Below, one piece after another: positions 9,063 through 17,810 of a stretch of DNA of 64,000 nt. This DNA is from Bacteroidia bacterium (GTDB lineage Bacteria > Bacteroidota > Bacteroidia > M30B66). The DNA lies in assembly GCA_018401705.1 (NCBI GenBank), contig JAGYKL010000013.1, positions 1 to 64,000 on the forward strand. The letters are read 5' to 3'. Within the stretch, counting starts at the first letter, position 1, and each line of letters starts with the position of its first letter. Position numbers and translations under genes: made by a program. Below the pieces are notes generated by a model, which saw nothing but the letters and a program-made list of their open reading frames with translations, ran no database searches and was not told the DNA's origin.

Positions 9063-10601
9063 ATGAGAAACGTTTCTAGTTACTTGATCTTTTTGTTGTT
9101 GTTTATTGTGAATTTGGTTGTTGGTCAAACAGATAACGATAGGTTTTATGTCGGCGAATTGTACGTCCGCTTAGAAAACAGCTTTTCTAAGCCAGAGTCT
9201 ATAAAAGCTCCCGAAGATGTATCAAACTTCTTTCAACAGTTTATTGAGGAATTTCAAATTACCGAGATAAAAGCCGGTTTTTACTTTGCGAAAGATGACT
9301 TAAGAAATACTTACCGTATTTATTTTCAAAATCATCAAGCAACAGAACAGCTTATTAAAATGCTTGAAGATGACAAATCGGTGGTGTATGCAGAGAAAAT
9401 TCCGAGAAATCGTTTTCATGATTTCCCCAATGACTTAGGTCCTAATACCACAGGTAACAACGGACAATATTATCTATACAAAATTCAAGCTCCTGCAGCT
9501 TGGGATATTCTAAATCAGGGCAATTCAAATATTAAAATTGCGGTCGTGGATGATGCTTGTGAAACAACACATCCTGAATTAGCTGGAAATATTATAGCGC
9601 CTTATAATGCTGTTACCGGCACCAGCAATGTAGAACCTACCAACAACAGCTGGGATCATGGAACATTTATCTCGGGTTTGATTACGGCTAACACAAATAA
9701 CGGTATGGGTATGGCATCTCTTGGAAGAGGGTTAAGTGTGTTGCCCATTAGAATTACAGATTCATCCAACCCCAATAATCCTGTTGCTGGTTTCGAAGGC
9801 ATTGCCTATGCAATTTCACAGGGAGTTGATATCATTAGTATTAGCTGGGGCTCTGAAGACCCAAGTCAAACTGGAATTACTACAATGAATTCTGCTTACA
9901 ATGCAGGTATTGTTGCTATTGCTTCTGCAGGAAATGATAATAATAGTAATGTAGTTTACCCTGCTGCTTATCCCAATGTTATTAGTGTAGCCTCTACTAC
10001 TCAAATCGACACTAAATCAACGTTTTCAAGCTATGGTACCTGGATTGATATTTGTGCACCTGGCTCTCAAATTTGGTCACTTTCTCCAAGTAATAGCTAT
10101 ACAGTAAAAGACGGAACTTCATTTGCTGCTCCATTAGTCTCTGCAACTGTAGGTTTGATGCTTTCTATCAATCCCAACTTAACGCCCGACGAGGTAACTT
10201 CTTGTTTGCTATCATCTTGCGATAACATCAACTTATTTAATCCCGATTATATAGGCTTGCTTGGAGCCGGACGTTTAAATGTGCAAAATGCTTTATTATG
10301 CGTTAATTCTGAAGAATCGCTTTACGACGCCTGGCTTTCAGAAATCATCTCTCCTTCTGTGAGTTCTTGTCAAACCAGTTCAGAACAGCAAATTCGTGTT
10401 GTTAATTCTGGTCTTGATACTATTTTTTCAATGGATATCAGATGGCAGATAGATGATGGTTTTGCATTAACTGAACCTTGGAATGACACTCTAGCACCCG
10501 GGCAAGCCATTATTATAAGTCTTCCTCAAATTGATGTAACTCCAGGTGATCATAATCTAAAGGTTACTATTCCCAAATCAATGTTCTGGAGATCAAATTG
10601 A
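9063..10601 (+). CDS. S8 subtilisin-like secreted protease (5' part of a frame-disrupted gene)
   Basis: Residues 1-21 are a signal peptide ending VVG-Q. A propeptide-like region (~25-130) precedes a subtilase domain with the full triad: D163 in AVVDDACE, H199 in SWDHGTF and S353 in DGTSFAAP, plus oxyanion N291 in SAGND. After ~residue 400 a linker begins. The frame ends at a TGA in a place where other frames continue the same protein: frame +2 gives SGDQIDAYP, frame +3 gives SDNVIVFPFEVL, and the original frame resumes with STGLTLPFQESFETG. The gene is therefore probably one unit, 9063-12176, carrying three one-base insertions between 10575 and 10650. The protease domain itself is intact. Confidence 0.88.
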   Translation: MRNVSSYLIFLLLFIVNLVVGQTDNDRFYVGELYVRLENSFSKPESIKAPEDVSNFFQQFIEEFQITEIKAGFYFAKDDLRNTYRIYFQNHQATEQLIKMLEDDKSVVYAEKIPRNRFHDFPNDLGPNTTGNNGQYYLYKIQAPAAWDILNQGNSNIKIAVVDDACETTHPELAGNIIAPYNAVTGTSNVEPTNNSWDHGTFISGLITANTNNGMGMASLGRGLSVLPIRITDSSNPNNPVAGFEGIAYAISQGVDIISISWGSEDPSQTGITTMNSAYNAGIVAIASAGNDNNSNVVYPAAYPNVISVASTTQIDTKSTFSSYGTWIDICAPGSQIWSLSPSNSYTVKDGTSFAAPLVSATVGLMLSINPNLTPDEVTSCLLSSCDNINLFNPDYIGLLGAGRLNVQNALLCVNSEESLYDAWLSEIISPSVSSCQTSSEQQIRVVNSGLDTIFSMDIRWQIDDGFALTEPWNDTLAPGQAIIISLPQIDVTPGDHNLKVTIPKSMFWRSN

Positions 10602-10625
10602 TGCCTATCCTTTCTGATAATGTAA

Positions 10626-12176
10626 TTGTTTTTCCTTTTGAAGTGCTTTTCATCAACAGGCTTAACTTTGCCTTTTCAAGAAAGCTTCGAAACCGGGAAC
10701 TTCAACTCAAATGGATGGACTAACATAAATCAAGAGTCTGATTTCGGTTGGGAGATTGCAATCACATCAGGAACAAGTCCAGGAACGCGAAGTGCAAGAC
10801 TGCCTTACTACATAGATTTTCAGACAGGAACAAGAGATTACCTCATTTCTCCTAGTTTTAACTTAAGTGGATATAGTTCTGTTGAATTGAGCTTTGAATT
10901 TGCTTATCAGCAACGCACGCAAGGATTAACAGATTCGCTAATCTTGTCAATTTCGAGCGACTGCGGAGAAAGCTGGGTCCGCGTTTTTGAAGCAGGTGAA
11001 AACAACTTCCATAGCTTTGCTACAGCACCTCTTTCAGGTTCATTTTTTACACCTCAATTACCAGAAGAATGGTGTGTTGCATCAAGTTTTATTGATTGTA
11101 TTAATCTTGATTTATCCGGCTTCGCCGGGATGACTGGAGTGAGATTTCGTTTCGAAGGATACAATGGCTCTGGAAATAATATTTATATCGATAACATCAA
11201 TTTAACAGGCGAATTAGCCGAAGTGCTTCCTGTTGCTGACTTTAATGCAAATGGCAATCTTCAGGTTTGCCTTGGCGAACCTGTGATTTTTACAAACACG
11301 TCATATAACAATCCCACTGAATATCAGTGGTCTTTTCCTGGTGCTATTGTAGATTCCTCGGAAGTGTTTTCTCCACTTGTTTTATATCCTGATACAGGCA
11401 GCTACGATGTTGAACTAATTGTTTCAAATGCCTTAGGTTCTGATACTTTATTGCTCGAATCCTATATTACAGTTTTACCAATCCCTGAAATATTTATTAC
11501 AATTGAGCCTGATTCTGTTTGTAGAGGAACGGGAGCGCAACTGGAAGCTTCAAACGGGATTGCTTATTTCTGGGCTGCTGCACCCGGGCTAGGAGCTACA
11601 TATGCTCAATCAGTGTCGGCAAGTCCTCAGAACACAACTAATTATGTCGTAACAGGCTTATCTGAATTTGGCTGCACCAATAACGCAAGTGCAACATTAA
11701 CAGTAATTAATCCTCCTCAAACACCTACCATTTCACAGCAGGATACTATTCTTATTTGTAGTCCTGCCGATTCATACCAGTGGTTTGTAAACGGACTTGA
11801 AATTGAAGGTGCAACTTCACAATTGCATGTGCCTCAAGTGAATGGAAATTATAATGTGAGGATTTTCAATGCATTTGGATGTACCTCTATTTCGAATCCG
11901 TTTAACGTAACTGACGTTAGTATTGAGGATTTTCAAGCCAATTCGCTAATTCAGGTTTATCCTAATCCAGCTGATCGTATTCTAAATTTAGAGGCTAAAT
12001 CACCTATTGTAGAATATGTCATTTTTGATTCTACCGGCAGATTGATTAAACAGGCTTCGGCTAACAAAACAAAGACTTTAGCTATTCAAACTGATGAATT
12101 AGTTTCTGGCATTTATACTTTTCGAATTCAAACCCAACAAGGAATTCAAAGTATACCTGTTGCAGTTATTCGTTAG
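10626..12176 (+). CDS. C-terminal part of the S8 protease gene: MAM-like, PKD and T9SS sorting domains
   Basis: Same frame as the protease at 9063, separated by a short out-of-frame stretch. It has no credible start of its own; the only initiator is a TTG followed by a non-signal sequence. In order it holds a MAM/galactose-binding-like domain starting LPFQESFETGN (~15-195), a PKD domain (EYQWSFPGAIVDSSE), an Ig-like region, and a T9SS type A sorting domain beginning IQVYPNPADRILNLEA and ending QSIPVAVIR. Exported through T9SS if the gene is read as one product. It converges on the next gene with a four-base overlap. Confidence 0.8.
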   Translation: MFFLLKCFSSTGLTLPFQESFETGNFNSNGWTNINQESDFGWEIAITSGTSPGTRSARLPYYIDFQTGTRDYLISPSFNLSGYSSVELSFEFAYQQRTQGLTDSLILSISSDCGESWVRVFEAGENNFHSFATAPLSGSFFTPQLPEEWCVASSFIDCINLDLSGFAGMTGVRFRFEGYNGSGNNIYIDNINLTGELAEVLPVADFNANGNLQVCLGEPVIFTNTSYNNPTEYQWSFPGAIVDSSEVFSPLVLYPDTGSYDVELIVSNALGSDTLLLESYITVLPIPEIFITIEPDSVCRGTGAQLEASNGIAYFWAAAPGLGATYAQSVSASPQNTTNYVVTGLSEFGCTNNASATLTVINPPQTPTISQQDTILICSPADSYQWFVNGLEIEGATSQLHVPQVNGNYNVRIFNAFGCTSISNPFNVTDVSIEDFQANSLIQVYPNPADRILNLEAKSPIVEYVIFDSTGRLIKQASANKTKTLAIQTDELVSGIYTFRIQTQQGIQSIPVAVIR

Positions 12177-13321
12177 AAATTTGAACTAATCATCTCACTT
12201 AGCTGGAGTCCAATTCCTGAGCCGATGGCAACACCCATTCCGCCCATACGAACTCCTGCATAAAGACCCGGTTGGATTTCTGAAACAATAGGTTCACGGT
12301 TGGGTCCTAAACCCAAAGTTCCGCTCCAGCGTCTATCTACTTCCCACGAAGTGTTGGGAAGAATAACTGTATTTAAGAGCTCTTCAAGACTTGCTTGAAT
12401 CTTGGTGCTAACTCCTTTGTCAAAGGTTGTTTCAGCTTCCTTATCAATGTTTCTTCCACCCCCAAATAAAACCCGGTTTCCTACATTTCTAAAATAATAA
12501 TATCCCTCTTCGAGGTGAAAGCAACCCCTAAATTTTAAATCAGCAATCTCTTTCGTGATGAGCACCTGAGCTCTTCCTGGAAAGACCTGTAAATTAGGTA
12601 AGAGCTGACTTGCAAACGCATTGGTTGTTACGGCAACATTCTTAGAGTTAATTCTTTCAGAATTATTGAGCAGCAATTCAAATGCATTACCTTTCTCTTG
12701 AATGCTGCTTACTTCGCAATTAAAAAGTACTTCAATCTTTTCTTGTCTTGCTAAGTCAATGAGCGATTGCATCATCTTGCCCGTATTGATTTGTCCTTCT
12801 GCAGAATTGTAGATTAGATGAGAAACTCCCGAAAATCCCAACTCACGAATTTTTCTGTCGCAAGTGGTATAAACATTTTTCTCACCCGAAATAGCCTCCA
12901 ACCAGGAGTTCATCTTATCTACAATGCTCAAGCTATGATTGAATAATTGCTCTTGTTTTGGTGTAAATAATTCATATCCTCCAAAGCTTTCGTAACCTAG
13001 ATTTTTATCGCCAAGAAGTTCTCTTAAAGTGAGTAAACCTTTATATCGCTTTTGAATTAGCTCAAAAACAGCTGTTTCATCAAGATTATTAAGGTCATAG
13101 TGTAGTTCGCTCAAACTTCCGAAACATGCAAAACCAGCGTTTTTAGTGCTTCCGCCGTCAGGCAAATTTCCTTTTTCAAGTACTGTAATCTTTAGATGCT
13201 TTAGCTTTCTCTTTAAAAAAATTGCAGTGCTTAGGCCAACGATACCACTTCCAATAATGGTTACATCATTATCTGAAAACCATGTTTGTTTTTCCCAGTA
13301 ACTAAGGTTTGAAAATTTCAT
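12173..13321 (-). CDS. FAD-dependent oxidoreductase (DAO/DadA family)
   Basis: Flavoprotein of the amine/amino-acid oxidase fold. The Rossmann motif TIIGSGIVGLSTAIFL lies near residue 21 and is followed by the ribose-binding glutamate in TVLEKG. The C-terminus has RWSGTLGLGPNREPIV and GVRMGGMGVAIGSGIG, which close the FAD site. 382 residues. The substrate is unknown; sarcosine/glycine oxidase-like and D-amino-acid dehydrogenase-like roles are both open. The start codon lies only four bases downstream of a terminator T-tract. Confidence 0.88.
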   Translation of the reverse strand: MKFSNLSYWEKQTWFSDNDVTIIGSGIVGLSTAIFLKRKLKHLKITVLEKGNLPDGGSTKNAGFACFGSLSELHYDLNNLDETAVFELIQKRYKGLLTLRELLGDKNLGYESFGGYELFTPKQEQLFNHSLSIVDKMNSWLEAISGEKNVYTTCDRKIRELGFSGVSHLIYNSAEGQINTGKMMQSLIDLARQEKIEVLFNCEVSSIQEKGNAFELLLNNSERINSKNVAVTTNAFASQLLPNLQVFPGRAQVLITKEIADLKFRGCFHLEEGYYYFRNVGNRVLFGGGRNIDKEAETTFDKGVSTKIQASLEELLNTVILPNTSWEVDRRWSGTLGLGPNREPIVSEIQPGLYAGVRMGGMGVAIGSGIGLQLSEMISSNF

Positions 13322-13324
13322 GTC

Positions 13325-13351
13325 AAAAAAAAATCCTGCCTAAGCAGGATT
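13325..13351 (-). terminator. intrinsic terminator of the DUF6580 gene
   Basis: On the minus strand: AAATCCTGC, a four-base loop, GCAGGATT and nine T residues. The eight-pair stem with a strong U-tract lies directly before the next start codon at 13321, occupying the usual ribosome-binding region. Confidence 0.85.
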
Positions 13352-13370
13352 TGGATAAATCAAAAAGTTC

Positions 13371-13937
13371 TTATTTAATATAACTTTTAGCTGTTTTTAA
13401 GTCTACTTGACTTGCCCTCCAAACTATTCCAAACAATAAGAATGTGTAAAATAAATTGCCTGCAAGATTATTAGCAAAGAATGGAATTCCCAATTCATAA
13501 GTAGCTAATAAGCCACTAAAAGTTTTCGGTAACGAATTATTTAACCAAACTCCGAAGTTGCTAATTACAAAGAAAACAACAGCGCTGCTTCCAGCTCCAA
13601 GGGCTAAGGAAGAAACAGATTTCTTATTTCTCAACATATAGCCAATCCCAATCATAGCTAAAATACTCAAGTAAATAAGCAAAGTTCCTGTTGAGCTGAA
13701 GTATTCACCAACGGTGATATATTTATAATTGATTAACATCACAGTTAAAATATCACTCACAATCATTGCTATTACTGGTACTCCAATTGCAACCCATCTG
13801 TTTTTTATGAGTGCTCCTCCCATTAAAGCAATAGCCGCCATGGGAGTGAAGTTAGGCCAGTGGGGAATCAATCTAAAAAATGCTGCTGCAAGAATTATTG
13901 AAATTACAAGACCAATTTTAGGTTGAATGTTTTTCAT
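13371..13937 (-). CDS. DUF6580-family integral membrane protein
   Basis: 188-residue protein with about five hydrophobic helices and the N-terminal pattern RLIPHWPNFTPMAAIALMGGA, typical of this Bacteroidota family. The fold resembles ECF-transporter S components, so vitamin or metal uptake is conceivable but not shown. No transporter ATPase is adjacent. It is followed by a strong terminator and has its own -7 box at 13978-13985. Confidence 0.8.
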   Translation of the reverse strand: MKNIQPKIGLVISIILAAAFFRLIPHWPNFTPMAAIALMGGALIKNRWVAIGVPVIAMIVSDILTVMLINYKYITVGEYFSSTGTLLIYLSILAMIGIGYMLRNKKSVSSLALGAGSSAVVFFVISNFGVWLNNSLPKTFSGLLATYELGIPFFANNLAGNLFYTFLLFGIVWRASQVDLKTAKSYIK

Positions 13938-13977
13938 AGTGTACTCAATCTTTTGTGTGAAAATGTAACAAGATGTG

Positions 13978-13985
13978 CAAATGTA
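13978..13985 (-). promoter_or_regulatory. -7 box TACATTTG with flanking direct repeats
   Basis: Perfect TAnnTTTG upstream of the DUF6580 gene. The ten-base unit CTTGTTACAT (minus strand) occurs twice, at 13981-13990 and 13963-13972, and the first copy overlaps the -7 box. Confidence 0.5.
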
Positions 13986-14013
13986 ACAAGCTTTTTCTAA
14001 TCTTGTTTAACGT

Positions 14014-14901
14014 CTAAAGGTCTTTCTTTGAACGAACAGGCTCAACAGTATAGCCAGCTTCTCTTAGTAAGTTTATTATACCCTCATTACCAGGTAAATG
14101 CAAAGCTCCAACCGCAACAAAACAGGATTTTTGCTGCATGAATTCTTTTAATTGTGGAATCCATTTAAGGTTTCTGTCTTTTAACATCACATCTTTCTCA
14201 ATCTGAGTATAATTAGATGATTCCATTATAGATACCAGGCAATCTAGATTCTGCTCTTTGTAGCAATTCACAATTTTATCATTTTCTTTTTTAGCCGCAT
14301 CTCTGTCAAGCCTCAAATATTCCATCAACATATCCAACTGCCTGTCGAGACTGCTATTGAACAAAACTGCTGCTTGTTCTTCTGCCGTTTCTAAAGAAAA
14401 CACATCCTTCTTTTTACGCTTAGCTTCCTCTTGAAACCAAACATCCATCAAAGCCGATTTATTTTTGATGTCTACAGACACGTCTTTTGCAGCTTCCGAA
14501 GAAGCAAGCATGATGTATACACCCATCGGCTTGAGCTTATTCAGCATCATTACAGGCATGCCCATTCTTTCCTTTATAGCTTCAGAAAGAGTATCATATT
14601 GTAATGGACTTAGCAGTGAATCTAAACTGTTGTTTTCCATAACCATAAAATTCATCAATTTTCCGGCTGCATTTTCGTCCATTTCAAGCTCTCCTACAAC
14701 AGCTTCAGATTTCTTAAATGCCTTTTCAGCACCAACAACTTCTTTAACGAAATCAGCACTTAGCAGATGGTATGTTCCAAATAGATAAGAAGGTTTCTCA
14801 AGGTTATTTCCGCTTACTTTCCACAATAAAACATCTTGTTGTGCACTCACACCTTGAGCTTGCAGAAATAAAAAGCCAATAATTAAACGTAATAATTTCA
14901 T
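14014..14901 (-). CDS. TraB/GumN (PrgY-like) family protein, secreted
   Basis: Has a signal peptide (to ~residue 20, ...GVSA-Q) and the two family-defining motifs: LFGTYHLL near residue 42 and VAVGALHLPGNEG near the C-terminus, the paired GxxH motifs of the Tiki/TraB fold. Members of the wider fold include metal-dependent peptidases, but activity in GumN-type bacterial proteins is not established. 295 residues is normal. Monocistronic, with its own -7 box. Confidence 0.86.
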   Translation of the reverse strand: MKLLRLIIGFLFLQAQGVSAQQDVLLWKVSGNNLEKPSYLFGTYHLLSADFVKEVVGAEKAFKKSEAVVGELEMDENAAGKLMNFMVMENNSLDSLLSPLQYDTLSEAIKERMGMPVMMLNKLKPMGVYIMLASSEAAKDVSVDIKNKSALMDVWFQEEAKRKKKDVFSLETAEEQAAVLFNSSLDRQLDMLMEYLRLDRDAAKKENDKIVNCYKEQNLDCLVSIMESSNYTQIEKDVMLKDRNLKWIPQLKEFMQQKSCFVAVGALHLPGNEGIINLLREAGYTVEPVRSKKDL

Positions 14902-14921
14902 TTTTTATCAATTTCGTTGGG

Positions 14922-14929
14922 CAAAGTTA
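14922..14929 (-). promoter_or_regulatory. -7 box TAACTTTG
   Basis: Perfect TAnnTTTG, about 20 bases before the ATG of the TraB/GumN gene. No TTG at -33. Confidence 0.5.
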
Positions 14930-14965
14930 GTCTGTTGACTTTCACTAAAGCCGTTTATTTAAAAT

Positions 14966-17323
14966 ATGTTCAAGCGTTTTAAAGATTTTCTTAAAAGATT
15001 TCGATGGTGGCTTTTGTTATTTGTCACTATATGCTTGATTCTGTTTTATTTGATACTTCCAGAACCTCTCTTTAATGACCCTTTATCAACTTTAGTAACC
15101 TCTGAAAATGGCGAGATGTTGGCAGCAAAAATTGCATCCGACGGACAATGGAGGTTTCCCTCCAAAGGAAAAGTTCCCTATAAATTCGAGAAATCTATCT
15201 TACAATTCGAAGATCAGTATTTCTTTAGGCATCCTGGAATTAACCCAGTATCACTCTATAAAGCTTTAGCTAGAAATATAAGCAACAAAAGGGTTGTCAA
15301 CGGCGGAAGCACTATCACCATGCAGGTAATTAGGCTGGCTCGAAAAGGCAAAAGCCGCACATATAAAGAAAAGCTCATTGAAATTACTCTTGCACTTCGA
15401 TTAGAATGCTCTTTTTCTAAAGATGAGATTCTATCATTATATGCTGCCAATGCGCCTTTCGGCGGAAATGTGGTTGGCTTAGAAGCAGCTGCCAGAAGAT
15501 ATTTTGGTCGTGCTCCTGACCAACTTTCCTGGGCCGAAGCTTCAACATTAGCCGTTCTTCCGAATGCTCCATCTCTTATTTATCCTGGAAAAAACAGTCA
15601 GGCACTTCTCAAAAAAAGAAATCGTTTGCTTAAGTCATTATATGAGGAAGGCTTAATAGCAGTAGAAGATTATCACCTCAGTTTAAAGGAGCCATTGCCA
15701 GGAAAGCCAGTAAACCTGCCATTGCAGAATACTCATCTAATGCAAGAGCTATGCTCAGATCACGGTCAGGGGCAGTACTTTGTTACTTCAATTATTCCCG
15801 AATTGCAGAATCAAGTGGTAGAAGCTGCTGCTCGTTATCTTGAGAACTGGCAAGCGAACGGTGTTTACAATGCTGGACTAATGATTACTGAAGTTGAAAC
15901 AGGCAAAGTGATTGCATACATGGGTAATGTTGGCAACAATTATCAAGAACATGCCAGATCAAACAACATGATTTTAACTCCACGAAGTTCGGGTTCCATT
16001 CTAAAACCTTTGCTTTATGGTGGAATGATGCAGCAAGGACAGTTCTTTCCAATGAGCCTACAGGCTGACGTTCCCACCGATTTAGGTGGTTATTCTCCCA
16101 AGAATTACAATCTCAATTATTCGGGTGCAGTTCCAGCTAGAAATGCAATATCTCGTTCGTTGAATGTTCCTGCAGTGAGAATGCTGAGCAGATTTGGCGT
16201 TGCGAACTTTCACTCATTACTTAAGAAGTTAGGAATGAGCACTTTGTCAAATAAACCCTCACATTACGGTTTGTCCTTGATTTTAGGGGGAGCTGAAACT
16301 ACACTTTGGGATCTTTCTGAAATTTACGCAGGACTTGCAGTGAAGCTGAACCACGCTAATAGGCCTGATTCAAATGCATTTGTCTGGAATCATTTAAAAT
16401 TACTCCCAAGTTCCTCGCAAGTGAAAGTTACAAATAGAGAAACTGTTTTTGATGCTGCAGTAATTTATGAAATGTTTGAAGCTATGTCTGATGTAAACCG
16501 TCCTGATGCTCAGGCCGGTTGGAAGGATTTCCTATCTCAACAAAAAGTAGCTTGGAAAACAGGAACCAGCTTTGGACACAGAGATGCTTGGGCGGTTGGT
16601 GTTACCCCTTCGCATGTTGTTTCTGTTTGGGTTGGCAATGCAAGTGGTGAAGGAAAACCTCTATTAACGGGAGTGGGAGCTGCAGGTCCATTATTATTTG
16701 ATGTTCTGGCTTTACTGCCTTCGGCAGGATGGTTTCAGCAGCCTATTGAGCAAATGGCTCAGATAGATATTTGCGCTCAGAGCGGCGACAGGGCTGGGCT
16801 TTGGTGTGAAAATAAAGCTCTAAAATATGTTCCTAAATCTTGCTTAAATGCATCACTATGTCGATTTCACAAAATTGTTCATGTTGATAAAGCATCAGGT
16901 GAAAGGTCAAATTTATCGTGCTCAAACCAGGACGATTTGATCACTATGCCTTTCTTTATTCTTCCGCCACTGATCGAATACTATTATAAGCAGGAGCATC
17001 CAGAGTATGTTGATTTGCCCCCTTGGAAATCAGGATGCTCTGAATTGTCTTCAGAATCTCCGATGCAATTTGTTTATCCGCCCTCAGGCGCTAAACTAAT
17101 AATCCCTAAAAGTTACGATGGTAATGCGAATAACATCATCGCACAAATCGCTCATAGAAATGCCGACTCCAGAGTATTCTGGTTTCTGAATGGAAAACAA
17201 ATGCAAGTAACCAGAACCTTTCACCAACAAGCTATTCAAAGCGTACCAGGTGATTACGAATTATTGGCTGTGGATGAAGAAGGCAATAGAATCACAAGAA
17301 AATTTAGAATTGTTACGAAATGA
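14966..17323 (+). CDS. pbpC: penicillin-binding protein 1C
   Basis: Bifunctional peptidoglycan synthase. After an N-terminal membrane anchor (~17-32) comes the glycosyltransferase domain with ILQFEDQYFFRHPGINP and NGGSTITMQVIRLA. The transpeptidase domain has the active-site SxxK in SSGSILKP (~residue 343), SRSLN and KTGTS. The C-terminal ~90 residues match the PBP1C-specific extra domain (BiPBP_C). Its usual partner, an alpha-2-macroglobulin-like protein, is not next to it. 785 residues is normal for the family. Confidence 0.95.
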   Translation: MFKRFKDFLKRFRWWLLLFVTICLILFYLILPEPLFNDPLSTLVTSENGEMLAAKIASDGQWRFPSKGKVPYKFEKSILQFEDQYFFRHPGINPVSLYKALARNISNKRVVNGGSTITMQVIRLARKGKSRTYKEKLIEITLALRLECSFSKDEILSLYAANAPFGGNVVGLEAAARRYFGRAPDQLSWAEASTLAVLPNAPSLIYPGKNSQALLKKRNRLLKSLYEEGLIAVEDYHLSLKEPLPGKPVNLPLQNTHLMQELCSDHGQGQYFVTSIIPELQNQVVEAAARYLENWQANGVYNAGLMITEVETGKVIAYMGNVGNNYQEHARSNNMILTPRSSGSILKPLLYGGMMQQGQFFPMSLQADVPTDLGGYSPKNYNLNYSGAVPARNAISRSLNVPAVRMLSRFGVANFHSLLKKLGMSTLSNKPSHYGLSLILGGAETTLWDLSEIYAGLAVKLNHANRPDSNAFVWNHLKLLPSSSQVKVTNRETVFDAAVIYEMFEAMSDVNRPDAQAGWKDFLSQQKVAWKTGTSFGHRDAWAVGVTPSHVVSVWVGNASGEGKPLLTGVGAAGPLLFDVLALLPSAGWFQQPIEQMAQIDICAQSGDRAGLWCENKALKYVPKSCLNASLCRFHKIVHVDKASGERSNLSCSNQDDLITMPFFILPPLIEYYYKQEHPEYVDLPPWKSGCSELSSESPMQFVYPPSGAKLIIPKSYDGNANNIIAQIAHRNADSRVFWFLNGKQMQVTRTFHQQAIQSVPGDYELLAVDEEGNRITRKFRIVTK

Positions 17324-17366
17324 TAACTCAACTAAATTACATTTGACACTTTAAAACTACTTAATT

Positions 17367-17807
17367 ATGGATTCAAGCCTTATTCTCATTCATAACCTTC
17401 TTAGATGGATTCTTTTACCAATAATGCTTTTTGTTTTATATAGAAGTTATTCTGGTTGGTTGGGTAATAAATCATACGAAAAGGTTGATAAAGCTACAGG
17501 CGGCGCCTTAGTTGGTTTAGCTCATCTGCAATTGTTGCTTGGCTTAGTAATTTACTTTGCGGTTTCTCCTTGGTTTGATCTGTTGAAGTCTGATTTTGGT
17601 GCAGTTATGTCTGATTCTGTTTCTAGAATGAGAGCAATTGAGCATCCACTAACAATGATTATTGCAATTGTTCTAATTCAAATTGGAAGGAGTTTCTCTA
17701 AGAAAAAGGACAATGATCAAGCTAAGTTTAAGACTGTCGCTATTTATACTACTATAGCACTTTTGCTAATTCTAAGCAGACAAATTAACTGGGGTCTTCC
17801 TACTTAA
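17367..17807 (+). CDS. conserved four-helix membrane protein
   Basis: 146 residues with four hydrophobic segments (about 8-25, 45-68, 90-108, 124-140). Histidines at residues 9, 53 and 92 fall at helix ends (LIHNLLRW, LAHLQLL, EHPLTMI), resembling small cytochrome-b-like heme binders. I recognise it only as a widespread Bacteroidota membrane protein without assigned function. It lies 43 bases after pbpC and ends 4 bases from a convergent gene. Confidence 0.72.
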   Translation: MDSSLILIHNLLRWILLPIMLFVLYRSYSGWLGNKSYEKVDKATGGALVGLAHLQLLLGLVIYFAVSPWFDLLKSDFGAVMSDSVSRMRAIEHPLTMIIAIVLIQIGRSFSKKKDNDQAKFKTVAIYTTIALLLILSRQINWGLPT

Positions 17808-17810
17808 ACA

